A stretch of 60,409 bases of DNA from an uncultured Muribaculaceae bacterium. Its GTDB lineage: Bacteria; Bacteroidota; Bacteroidia; Bacteroidales; Muribaculaceae. The notes below the pieces were generated by a model. It was not told where the DNA came from and searched no databases. It saw nothing but the letters and a program-made list of their open reading frames with translations. Shown here in pieces: positions 33,700-42,231 of this stretch; within the stretch, counting starts at the first letter, position 1; every line of letters starts with the position of its first letter. The stretch is taken from the NCBI GenBank assembly GCA_910589095.1, contig CAJUSN010000001.1, positions 1 through 60,409 on the forward strand, given 5' to 3'. The position numbers and the translations under genes are program-made.

Positions 33700-36141
33700 T
33701 CAATCGAAGAATTCCGAGTCTGGCTCGGCTTCTCCTCCATCATCTGCATGTTCAGTTACTGTCTCCATGACAGGCTCTATGACACCCCCCACTCCTAAGC
33801 TGGGTATGAAGTCATTGTCACAGATGTCAAGATCGGTGGGCACCTGGAATTTCACGGATTGGGAATAGTGAAGCTCCGGATCGGCAAACACTTTCTTCAT
33901 GAAAAGGCCCCAGATGGGCAACGCCATGGAGGCACCCTGCCCTATCGAACCGTTGAGGAAGTGGATATAGCGTTCCTCACCGCCTACCCAAGCTCCGGCC
34001 ACAATCTCAGGAGTGAGGCCCATAAACCATCCGTCGGCATTGTAGTTGGTGGTACCGGTTTTACCGCCCATTTCGGCCGAAATGTTCCATGGACCGCCAC
34101 GCAATCGACGTCCGGTACCATTGTTGACAACGCTCTGAAGCATGGCCAGCATACGGTAATAACCTTTCTCGGAAAGCACCTCGGTGTGTTTCGGCACGAA
34201 TTCCGATATGATGTTTCCTTTATTGTCGGCTATGGCAGTAACCAGGATGGGATCGACTCGCATTCCCTTATTGGCAAACGCTGAGTAGGCTCCCACCATC
34301 TCTTTAACAGAGATATCGGCCGAACCGAGTGCAAGGGTGTAATTCACGTCAAGCGGCGAACTTACACCGAAGTTGCGCAATGTGCGCACCAATGCACCGG
34401 GCGACAGCTGGTCAATCAATCGGGCTGAAATCCAGTTATTGGATGTGGTCAACGCCCATTTCAAATCCACCATACCGCCGGCTCGCGAACGTCCCGAACG
34501 TATGGTCCAGAGTTTACCATTATTGTAAATACGTGGAGGCGCATTGAGAATACGGTCACAGGGGGTGTAACCCTCCTCCATAGCCAGCGAGTAAAGGAAT
34601 GGTTTTATGGTAGAACCAACCTGACGTCGGCCGAGCGAAACCATGTCATACTGGAAGAATTTGAAATCCGGACCACCCACATAGGCAAGTATATGACCGG
34701 TAACGGGATCCATTGCCATGAAGCCGGCTCGCAGGAACCGCTTATGATAGAGGATAGAGTCAAGCGGGGTCATCACAGTGTCGATCGCACCGGAATAGGA
34801 GAACACTTTCATCTCCACCGGAACATCGAATGTCTTGCGGATTTCTGCATCATCCATTCCGCCGGCCTTGAATTTGCGCCAACGGTCCGACTGCTTGATA
34901 GCCTGGTTGATAAGGTGCTGCACCCTCACCTCGGAGATCTCCGTGCGGTTAGTGGAATAAGGATTTCCCCAGGTTCCACGCTTCTCGCGGTTAAAGGCAG
35001 GTTGAAGAGTACGGCCAAGATGCTCGCTCACAGCGGCTTCGGCATGTTTCTGCATGCGCGAATCTATGGAAGTGTAAATCTTCAGTCCATCGTTGTAGAT
35101 ATCATATTTTGAGCCATCGGGCTTGGTGTTCTTTTCGATCCATCCGAAGAGCGGATTACGGATCCACTCGATTGAATCAGAGAAGAATTTAGCCATTTCC
35201 CATGACTTATAGTTCTCGCGCTGAGGTTTTTTAGCGCGCATCATGTAGCGGATCTGCTCGCGCACATAAGGTGCTATACCATCCTTATGATCCACTCTAT
35301 GGAAATCCACCTCGACGGGCAACTCTTTGAGGGAATCAACTTCGGCCTGCGAAAGCATACCGGCTTTCTGCATCTGCTCGAACACCACATTGCGACGCTC
35401 GCGAGCCCGCTCCGGATGGCGTATGGGGTTGTAGATCGATGGGTTTTTCACCATTCCTACAAGCAGCGCGGCTTCCTGAATGTTCAGATCCTGAGGTTCT
35501 TTACCAAAATACACCTGGGCTGCCGAGCGGATACCGACCGCATTGTAAAGGAAATCAAATTGATTCAGGTACATCTTGATAATCTCCTCCTTGGAATAGA
35601 ATCGTTCCAGCTTGAGGGCTATCATCCATTCTATAGGTTTCTGAAACGCACGGTGGAGGTTATTGGTTGTTTCCGTCGAATACAGCTGCTTGGCAAGCTG
35701 CTGCGTCAAAGTCGATCCACCACCAGCGCTTCGGTCCTGCATGAGGAGTGTCTTGAATCCAACACGCATCAAGGCACGGAAGTCAATACCGGAATGATCC
35801 ATGAAGCGCGCATCCTCTGTGGCGATAAGTGCATTCACCACATGGTCGGAGATTTCATCGAAGTCGGCGCTCACACGGTTTCCGCTACCTTGAAAGAAGC
35901 GGCCCATCTCCTCGCCGTCGGCCGTATAGAGGATCGAGGCATATTTATCGGTTGGGTTCTTGAGCTCTTCAATATCCGGCATATAGCCTATCACACCGTT
36001 ATAAGCAAAAATCAGTGAAACACCGATCAATCCAACGAAGCAACCGAAGGCAATCCACAGCTTGGCCACAATGCTTAATTTGCGCTTTGCTGCCGGAAGG
36101 GACTGTTTTTTTTTCGATTGGTTAGAAAAGATATTTTTCAT
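33700..36141 (-). CDS. mrcA: bifunctional penicillin-binding protein 1A (class A PBP)
   Basis: This class A PBP polymerises lipid II and cross-links peptide stems. The 813-residue protein has a short basic cytoplasmic tail and one membrane helix (about residues 25-48). The GT51 glycosyltransferase domain contains ATEDARFMDHSGID (catalytic Glu) and GGSTLTQQLAKQLY. The transpeptidase domain has VGSTIKPF (nucleophile Ser), a SNNW motif and GGKTGTTNYNADGW. A Glu/Asp-rich tail ends the protein. The start at 36141 (MKNIFSNQ) is preferred over an in-frame ATG five residues upstream. Confidence 0.95.
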   Translation of the reverse strand: MKNIFSNQSKKKQSLPAAKRKLSIVAKLWIAFGCFVGLIGVSLIFAYNGVIGYMPDIEELKNPTDKYASILYTADGEEMGRFFQGSGNRVSADFDEISDHVVNALIATEDARFMDHSGIDFRALMRVGFKTLLMQDRSAGGGSTLTQQLAKQLYSTETTNNLHRAFQKPIEWMIALKLERFYSKEEIIKMYLNQFDFLYNAVGIRSAAQVYFGKEPQDLNIQEAALLVGMVKNPSIYNPIRHPERARERRNVVFEQMQKAGMLSQAEVDSLKELPVEVDFHRVDHKDGIAPYVREQIRYMMRAKKPQRENYKSWEMAKFFSDSIEWIRNPLFGWIEKNTKPDGSKYDIYNDGLKIYTSIDSRMQKHAEAAVSEHLGRTLQPAFNREKRGTWGNPYSTNRTEISEVRVQHLINQAIKQSDRWRKFKAGGMDDAEIRKTFDVPVEMKVFSYSGAIDTVMTPLDSILYHKRFLRAGFMAMDPVTGHILAYVGGPDFKFFQYDMVSLGRRQVGSTIKPFLYSLAMEEGYTPCDRILNAPPRIYNNGKLWTIRSGRSRAGGMVDLKWALTTSNNWISARLIDQLSPGALVRTLRNFGVSSPLDVNYTLALGSADISVKEMVGAYSAFANKGMRVDPILVTAIADNKGNIISEFVPKHTEVLSEKGYYRMLAMLQSVVNNGTGRRLRGGPWNISAEMGGKTGTTNYNADGWFMGLTPEIVAGAWVGGEERYIHFLNGSIGQGASMALPIWGLFMKKVFADPELHYSQSVKFQVPTDLDICDNDFIPSLGVGGVIEPVMETVTEHADDGGEAEPDSEFFD

Positions 36142-36213
36142 GTAATGACGTGTCAATGTAACAATTGTGAGCCACAGGGTTTATATCACGTGCCCAATGA
36201 CTCTAATAAAGCA

Positions 36214-36221
36214 CAAAGATA
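36214..36221 (-). promoter_or_regulatory. -7 element for PBP1A
   Basis: The minus strand reads TATCTTTG, 72 bases before the ATG at 36141. No clear -33 TTG is found at the normal spacing. Confidence 0.4.
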
Positions 36222-36319
36222 GCATATATTTAGCAAACATCCTCCCCCACATCTTATTTTTTTAACACATTTTCCCGTTTTTTCAGCACCATTTTTCATA
36301 ATCGCTTTCTCAAACAGAA

Positions 36320-36360
36320 CCGCCCCCGCATACGGATTATGCTTCCGAATGCGGGGGCGG
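36320..36360 (-). terminator. terminator after ahpC
   Basis: A 12-bp stem (CCGCCCCCGCAT at 36320-36331 with ATGCGGGGGCGG at 36349-36360) is extended by an inner CGGA/TCCG pair. On the minus strand it runs into TTCTGTTTG. It lies 31 bases past the ahpC stop. Confidence 0.75.
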
Positions 36361-36391
36361 GAATAAGGATTTATCTGATATGTCAGATTTC

Positions 36392-36961
36392 TCAGATTTT
36401 ACCAACCAGTTCAATACCGGGGGTTAGAGTTTTGTCGCCCTGCTTCCAACGGGCCGGGCACACCTGATCGCCATGCTCAGCCACGAAGAGCGCGGCTTCA
36501 AGCTTACGGAGCAACTCTTCCGAGTTACGGCCAATGCCGTTGTCATTGATTTCAGCGATTTTGATAACGCCTTCGGGATTGACAACAAATGTTCCACGAT
36601 AAGCCATGAACGACGCAGGATCAAGCACTCCGAACGACTCGGCAAGTTTGCCATCTCGGTCAGCGAGCATGGGGAATTTAACTTTTGCAATGCTTTCCGA
36701 AGTGTCCGCCCAAGCTTTGTGGGTAAACTGCGAGTCTGTGCTTACGGCGTAAACCTCTGCTCCAAGTTCTTTGAAGCGGGAATAGTTGTCAGCCATGTCC
36801 ACGAGCTCCGTTGGGCACACGAACGTAAAGTCGGCAGGATAGAAGAAGAAAATGGACCAGTGTCCGAGAATATCGTTGTGAGTCACATTCTTGAATCCTT
36901 CCGAGGCAACGTAGGCCGGTACGGAGAACTCCGGCACTTGCTTATTGATTATTGTTTCCAT
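36392..36961 (-). CDS. ahpC: peroxiredoxin AhpC (2-Cys)
   Basis: AhpC reduces hydrogen peroxide, organic hydroperoxides and peroxynitrite in the cytoplasm. The 189-residue protein has the peroxidatic Cys in FYPADFTFVCPTEL and the resolving Cys in DQVCPARW, as in typical bacterial AhpC. No ahpF lies next to it in the window, so its reductase must be encoded elsewhere. The gene is flanked by a strong terminator and by about 300 bases of upstream DNA that probably holds the promoter. Together with the Tpx domain at 7578 this gives two different peroxidases in the window. Confidence 0.96.
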   Translation of the reverse strand: METIINKQVPEFSVPAYVASEGFKNVTHNDILGHWSIFFFYPADFTFVCPTELVDMADNYSRFKELGAEVYAVSTDSQFTHKAWADTSESIAKVKFPMLADRDGKLAESFGVLDPASFMAYRGTFVVNPEGVIKIAEINDNGIGRNSEELLRKLEAALFVAEHGDQVCPARWKQGDKTLTPGIELVGKI

Positions 36962-37258
36962 TCTTTAAAATAAGTATGTTTATTAATTTTTCAACATATA
37001 AACAAACGCTGCCCCCTAAAGTTGCGCCTCACGTAGTTAAATAACTTAGAAACTGTTTAAATTATTTTCAGAATAAGTTCAAACATGTTCTTAAACCCGC
37101 ACAAACCACTATTTTACTGACAGTTGCACAACAAAGCGAAGCCCGTTACCTTTCGGGCAACGAACCTCGCTCTACATGTAATATCTATGAGTCCATTCTT
37201 GCTTAAACTCCGATTGAGCAAAACTGACTCGGAATCCAAGCACGCTGGAACAGACTTA
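36962..37258. other. intergenic region upstream of ahpC
   Basis: No gene is supported. The part next to ahpC is AT-rich and should contain its promoter, but I see no exact TAnnTTTG on the minus strand. A small hairpin (GCCCG 37141-37145 with CGGGC 37154-37158) may be a weak terminator for the nucleotidyltransferase transcript. Confidence 0.4.
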
Positions 37259-38164
37259 TTAGAAAAGTCGTTCGGGATAAGTTCCGTCAGTGTGCAGGCG
37301 GGCAAATTTTTCAACCACTCCGGGACGGTCGGCTGCATATGTCACGCCAAACCAACGTGAATCGGTATCAAGAACCTTCACAGTTGCTTCGCCATTCTTA
37401 ATGAGCGTATCAATGCACAGAGGGATAAAGAATTCGGCCTTGGGAGTGTTCAGGTCGCGGTCAAGGAAGTTCTTGAACTCACGCTCGCTGTAATCAAAAT
37501 AATCGGGTGTGAAACCCCAGAGATTCATTGACACGGGTGTGCGGGGATCAAGGGTCTGCTCTTCGCCATTTTCATCTGTGAACACAATGCGTCCATCCTT
37601 ATCGTAGCTAATGGCAGTGCGCTCAACAACCGAAGTGAGAAGACCCTCGGGCGAGGTGGTGCACACACCGCGTGCCACCGATCCGTTTTCAGTCATTGTA
37701 TTGCCTACACGGAAGCCAACCATGCAATAATCACCCTTGCGGTCATGTTCACGTGAAAGTTCCTTGGCTATCACTTCAAATGCATTGCGGCCATAGAAGT
37801 CGTCGGCATTGATCACTGCAAACGGCTCTTTGATAGTATCTTTGGCCATGAGCACTGCATGATTTGTACCCCAGGGCTTGGTACGGTCAGCCGGGCAGGT
37901 ATAACCTTCGGGCAGAGCGTCAGTTGACTGGAACACAACCTCAACAGGTATATGTCCTTCATACTTTGAAAGAATCTTCTCACGGAAATCCTTTTCAAAA
38001 TCCTTGCGGATCACGAAAACCACTTTGCCAAATCCTGAGTGGATGGCATCATAGATGGAGTAGTCCATGATAGTTTCGCCATTAGGGCCTAAGGGATCAA
38101 GCTGTTTAAGACCACCGTAACGGCTGCCCATACCGGCAGCAAGCACATAAAGTGTAGGTTTCAT
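37259..38164 (-). CDS. sugar-phosphate nucleotidyltransferase family protein
   Basis: This 301-residue cytoplasmic protein belongs to the NTP-transferase family that activates sugar 1-phosphates to nucleotide sugars. It starts with the signature LAAGMGSRYGGLKQLDPLGP, followed by a metal-binding-type Asp in VINADDFYGRNAFEV. It differs from GalU and RmlA in the spacing after the signature, so the sugar and nucleotide are not fixed. A longer frame reaches back to 38281 but would overlap galM; the ATG at 38164, 25 bases after the galM stop, is clearly the start. Pairing with galM suggests a hexose activation or salvage role. Confidence 0.85.
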   Translation of the reverse strand: MKPTLYVLAAGMGSRYGGLKQLDPLGPNGETIMDYSIYDAIHSGFGKVVFVIRKDFEKDFREKILSKYEGHIPVEVVFQSTDALPEGYTCPADRTKPWGTNHAVLMAKDTIKEPFAVINADDFYGRNAFEVIAKELSREHDRKGDYCMVGFRVGNTMTENGSVARGVCTTSPEGLLTSVVERTAISYDKDGRIVFTDENGEEQTLDPRTPVSMNLWGFTPDYFDYSEREFKNFLDRDLNTPKAEFFIPLCIDTLIKNGEATVKVLDTDSRWFGVTYAADRPGVVEKFARLHTDGTYPERLF

Positions 38165-38189
38165 TGCAATATGTTTAATAATTGATTTT

Positions 38190-39233
38190 TTATTTTGTTG
38201 AGAATTTGAATTCAATTGTTTCGCTGTAAAGCTCGCCGGGATAAAGCTGCTGGGAGGGGAAGTCCGTATGATTGGGAGCATCAGGCATTCCCTGACATTC
38301 TATGGCCACGCCGTCATAGTCATTATATGAGCGGCCTTCCGGATTTTTAGGCGAGCCGGCCAGCCAGTTGCCGGTATAAACCTGCACCGCAGGCTGCGTG
38401 GTGGCCACTTCAAGCACTCGTCCTGAATGAGGTGCCTCCAGCACTGCCACAGTTTTGAGTGCGCCGCGGCAAAAATCGTCCACCACCCAGCAATTGTCAT
38501 ATCCTTTGCCGTACTCAAGAGCTGCGAATGGCTCTTTAATATCGCGTCCAATCTGTTTTGACTCGGTGAAATCCATGGGGGTACCCTCCACCGGAGCCAT
38601 CTCGCCGGTAGGGATTAGCGTATCATCTGTAGGCAGATAGCGTGAGGCTGCCAGATAGAGCTTGTGGTCAAGTACCGATCCGGCATTCTGACCTTCCAGA
38701 TTCCAATAAGAGTGATTAGTGAGGTTCACCACTGTCGGGGCGTCGGTCTGCGCCGTGAGTTCAAGTGTAAGGGTGTCGGCGTCGCTCCATGTATAAGCAG
38801 CTTCCACTTCAAGAGTTCCAGGATAGTTCTCTTCACCCGCAGGACTTGTACGATAGAAAATCACAGTGTCACCCTCAATGCGTGAATTCCAGATTCTGTT
38901 CTGAAAACCGGTAGGACCACCATGAAGAGCATTTGGCCCGTTGTTGATAGCCAGTTGATAATCCTTCCCGTCAACACGCAGACGACCCTTTGCTATGCGG
39001 TTAGCATAGCGTCCGGGGACCTTGCCGGCGCAAGGACCGTCGGCCATATAATCGGCAGGATCGGCATAACCGAGTGCCACATTTTCCAACTTGCCTTCGG
39101 CATCGGGAACCTCGACGCTCACAACACCCGCGCCAAGCGATGACAGGGTTACTTTTGAGCCATATACGTTGGTAAGCGTGTAAAGCGTGATGTCGCCATG
39201 GGCCGAAGCCACTGTTTTCTTTTCTATCTTCAT
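38190..39233 (-). CDS. galM: galactose mutarotase (aldose 1-epimerase)
   Basis: GalM interconverts alpha and beta anomers of galactose and other aldoses. The 347-residue protein has the expected beta-sandwich motifs: NRIAKGRL, the catalytic His in NLTNHSYWNLEG and the catalytic Glu in VAIECQGMPDAPN. No signal peptide is present, so it is cytoplasmic. The ATG at 39233 (MKIEKKTVASAHGD) fits the family start; an ATG further upstream at 39284 lies within a -7 promoter element. Probably cotranscribed with the downstream nucleotidyltransferase gene. Confidence 0.93.
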   Translation of the reverse strand: MKIEKKTVASAHGDITLYTLTNVYGSKVTLSSLGAGVVSVEVPDAEGKLENVALGYADPADYMADGPCAGKVPGRYANRIAKGRLRVDGKDYQLAINNGPNALHGGPTGFQNRIWNSRIEGDTVIFYRTSPAGEENYPGTLEVEAAYTWSDADTLTLELTAQTDAPTVVNLTNHSYWNLEGQNAGSVLDHKLYLAASRYLPTDDTLIPTGEMAPVEGTPMDFTESKQIGRDIKEPFAALEYGKGYDNCWVVDDFCRGALKTVAVLEAPHSGRVLEVATTQPAVQVYTGNWLAGSPKNPEGRSYNDYDGVAIECQGMPDAPNHTDFPSQQLYPGELYSETIEFKFSTK

Positions 39234-39281
39234 GGTTATATTGCTGGTTAAGTTAAGGAAGCCGTAAATTGCATCCTCTTG

Positions 39282-39289
39282 CAAACTTA
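39282..39289 (-). promoter_or_regulatory. -7 element for galM
   Basis: The minus strand reads TAAGTTTG, 48 bases before the ATG at 39233. Confidence 0.45.
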
Positions 39290-39372
39290 CTTATTTTTTT
39301 GTTAATGACAGCCATCCTGCGCAAAAAAATTTGATTCTTTGCATGGATAGTCCCATCTGTTGCATCATAGGG

Positions 39373-39744
39373 TTACCAGGTAATGCAAGCTGATGCGCCC
39401 GCAAGCTGCACACCTGGAATGGGTGGTGACAGTTTGGTCACCTGCACCATACCTCCGTCACACTCCGGATAACGCTCCAACAGAGCATCCCGTAGACGTC
39501 CGCACACATGCTCGATCAGCCGCGACGGAGTGGCCATTACAGCCTTGATAACATCCACGATTTCGGCATAATTCACCGTTTCACTCAGTTCATCGCTGTG
39601 TGCAGCCCGGAGAGCGGGAGGATAGGAGAGCCGAACGGTCACTTCAAACTCATTCCCCACAGTTCGTTCCTGCTCCAAAACGCCATGACAGGCCCGCAAA
39701 TGGAGCCTGTCAATGGTTATCACTATAGTTTCTTTATCCAACAT
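39373..39744 (-). CDS. folB: dihydroneopterin aldolase
   Basis: FolB converts 7,8-dihydroneopterin to 6-hydroxymethyl-7,8-dihydropterin in folate synthesis. The 123-residue protein shows the family start (ITIDRLHLRACHGVLEQERTVG, covering the HG-x-x-x-x-E segment). It also has the central LSETVNYAEIVDVIK block and a conserved C-terminal VTKLSPPIPG. The length matches the small octameric enzyme. It starts eight bases after the rnr stop and is therefore in the same transcription unit. Confidence 0.92.
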   Translation of the reverse strand: MLDKETIVITIDRLHLRACHGVLEQERTVGNEFEVTVRLSYPPALRAAHSDELSETVNYAEIVDVIKAVMATPSRLIEHVCGRLRDALLERYPECDGGMVQVTKLSPPIPGVQLAGASACITW

Positions 39745-39752
39745 ATTGGAGA

Positions 39753-42023
39753 TTACTGGCGCCGTGAGCGCGCACGGCTGCGAGTTTTCTGTTTAGGATT
39801 GTTTTTCTTACCTTGACGTACAGCCTGACGGGCCGATACCTTATAACCGAGATCATCCTCGCCGGGACCGTGTCCGCGGTCATCCACAAGAAGGAAGTCA
39901 AGCTGCTTGCGCTCGAGATTGGCACGCGCCACCTTGACTTTCACATTGTCGCCAAGACGATAACGCACGCCGCGACGGCGCCCTACAAGGCAATAGTTCT
40001 TCTCATCAAAGTCATAGTAGTCGTCGGCCAGATCGCGCACAGGCACCAAGCCCTCACATAGGTTTTCGTTGATCTCCACATAGAGGCCCCATTCGGTCAC
40101 TCCGGAAATCACGCCCTCATAGGTTTCGCCCATGTGATCACCCATGAATTCCACCTGCTTATATTTTATTGAGGCTCGTTCGGCGTTGGCTGCCAGCTGC
40201 TCCATATCCGAGGAATGTTTGCATTGATCCTCAAGCTTGGCTTGATTCACTGACCGACCTCCGTCAAGATAACGTGCCAACAGACGGTGAACCATCATAT
40301 CCGGGAATCGGCGGATGGGAGAAGTGAAATGTGTATAATATTCGAATCCAAGTCCATAGTGGCCCACATTGGTGGTGGAATACACAGCCTTGGCCATCGA
40401 ACGTATGGCCAGTGTGGAAAGGAAGTTTTCTTCTCCACGGCCCTTCACATCGGCGAGCATGCGGTTGATTGACCGGTTCACATCCTTCGACGATCCGGTT
40501 TCCTTTACCTTATAGCCAAACGTACGTGCAATCTTGGAAAGATCGGCCAATTTGCCGGGATCAGGCATGTCATGAATACGGTAAACAAAAGCCTTCGGGC
40601 GCTTGTGATTGGCCGGTTTGCCAATGGCCCGAGCCACAGTCTTGTTAGCCAACAGCATAAACTCCTCAATGAGTTTGTTTGCTTCCTTCGACTCTTTGAA
40701 ATACACACTTACGGGATGCCCGGCTTCATCTATCTCAAAGCGAACCTCGGCTCGGTCAAACTCTACCGATCCGTTTTCGTAACGTTCCTTGCGAAGAATC
40801 TGCGCCAGTGAATTAAGCGTGAGAATCTCCTTCGAATAATCTCCCACTCCGGTTTCAATCACCTGTTGCGCCTCTTCATAAGTAAAGCGTCGGTTGGACC
40901 GTATCACCGTGCGGCATATATCATGGTTCAGCACCTTCCCTCGCTCATCCATCTCGAAAATACATGAGAATGTGAGCTTATCCTCATCCGGACGAAGGGA
41001 GCAAATTCCATTTGACAAGTGTTCAGGCAGCATAGGCACCACTCGGTCAACAAGATACACCGAAGTTGCCCTCTTCTGCGCTTCACGGTCAAGAATGGTA
41101 TCAGGTTGCACATAGTGCGTCACATCCGCAATGTGAACCCCAATTTCGTAATTCCCGTTGGGCAAGGTGCGGATTGAAAGTGCGTCATCAAAGTCCTTCG
41201 CATCGCGGGGGTCGATGGTGAACGTGGTCACCGGACGCATATCGCGGCGCCGTGCCACCTCTTCGTCCGTAATGCCGGCCCCTATCTTTTCTGCAGCTGC
41301 ATTTACATTCTCTGGATAGTGATATGGCAGACCGAATTCCGCTAAAATGGCGTGCATTTCCGCATTGTTTTCGCCAGTCTTGCCAAGCACATCCACCACT
41401 TCACCTCGCGGATTCTTATCATCCTCAGGCCAGGATGTGATGCGCACTATGGCTTTATCACCCTGCTTGCCTCCACGCAACTTGGCACGCGGTATGATAA
41501 TATCGTTGGCCAGGAACTTCGAGTCGGTTTCCAGATAAGCCATCTGACGGTCAACATGTAGTGTCCCTATAAAAGTCTGGTCCTTCTCTTCAATGATCTC
41601 TATCACTTGTGCCTCAGGTTCCACGCCACGTCGGCGAGCAGCTATGTTTATGCGCACACGGTCGCCATTGAGCGCGTGCATCGAATTGCGTTCGGCAACT
41701 GAAATCGTTTCCCCGTCCGTATCAGTGATAACGGAATTCTTTCCGTTGGCTCGGCGCACGAACGTACCGGTGGTGACATTGTTGCGCTGCGGCGATTTGT
41801 ACTTGCCCGGTGACACTTCTATCAGATCACCGTCAAACGCCAGTTCAGCAAGCATCATGGCCACTGCCTTCTGTGCTGAAGCTGTGGTGGCGTCTATCGC
41901 AAACGACGCCTGTTTGTAATTGAATGTGGCCGAACCTTGCCCGGCTATATATTCAAGAACTTCCCCGCGGAGGTCTTTTGTTTTTACGCGGCGCGAGGAG
42001 GGGTTTGTTGTTTTCTTGGTCAT
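39753..42023 (-). CDS. rnr: ribonuclease R
   Basis: RNase R is a processive 3'-5' exoribonuclease that degrades structured RNA. The 756-residue protein has two N-terminal cold-shock-like domains (about residues 50-230). The RNB catalytic domain includes FTIDPRDAKDFDDALSI, whose Asp residues bind the catalytic metals, and an HFTSPIRRFPDMMVHR block. A C-terminal S1 domain (about 635-720, with GVISGVTEWGLYVEI) and a basic tail (QKTRSRARSRRQ) complete it. folB follows eight bases downstream. Confidence 0.95.
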   Translation of the reverse strand: MTKKTTNPSSRRVKTKDLRGEVLEYIAGQGSATFNYKQASFAIDATTASAQKAVAMMLAELAFDGDLIEVSPGKYKSPQRNNVTTGTFVRRANGKNSVITDTDGETISVAERNSMHALNGDRVRINIAARRRGVEPEAQVIEIIEEKDQTFIGTLHVDRQMAYLETDSKFLANDIIIPRAKLRGGKQGDKAIVRITSWPEDDKNPRGEVVDVLGKTGENNAEMHAILAEFGLPYHYPENVNAAAEKIGAGITDEEVARRRDMRPVTTFTIDPRDAKDFDDALSIRTLPNGNYEIGVHIADVTHYVQPDTILDREAQKRATSVYLVDRVVPMLPEHLSNGICSLRPDEDKLTFSCIFEMDERGKVLNHDICRTVIRSNRRFTYEEAQQVIETGVGDYSKEILTLNSLAQILRKERYENGSVEFDRAEVRFEIDEAGHPVSVYFKESKEANKLIEEFMLLANKTVARAIGKPANHKRPKAFVYRIHDMPDPGKLADLSKIARTFGYKVKETGSSKDVNRSINRMLADVKGRGEENFLSTLAIRSMAKAVYSTTNVGHYGLGFEYYTHFTSPIRRFPDMMVHRLLARYLDGGRSVNQAKLEDQCKHSSDMEQLAANAERASIKYKQVEFMGDHMGETYEGVISGVTEWGLYVEINENLCEGLVPVRDLADDYYDFDEKNYCLVGRRRGVRYRLGDNVKVKVARANLERKQLDFLLVDDRGHGPGEDDLGYKVSARQAVRQGKKNNPKQKTRSRARSRRQ

Positions 42024-42169
42024 GAGTCTTAAAACTTGTTTAATAATTGTTTTTATTCTCCGGACTATACTTTGAATTTGAAGTAATGTAAACTTTTTTC
42101 GTAAACAGTTTTGAAATCACTTCTTATTTATTATTAACGTCCGGAAGCCGCGGTGTGTTTTTACGTGAA

Positions 42170-42214
42170 CTCCGGGAAAGCCCCACCCCTCCTTGGGATG
42201 GACTTTGCCCGGAG
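42170..42214 (-). terminator. hairpin downstream of gyrB
   Basis: CTCCGGG (42170-42176) pairs with CCCGGAG (42208-42214), with an additional AAAG/CTTT pairing inside. No clear U-tract follows on the minus strand, so it is a weak terminator candidate. Confidence 0.4.
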
Positions 42215-42231
42215 ATCATTATGTGACGTGA

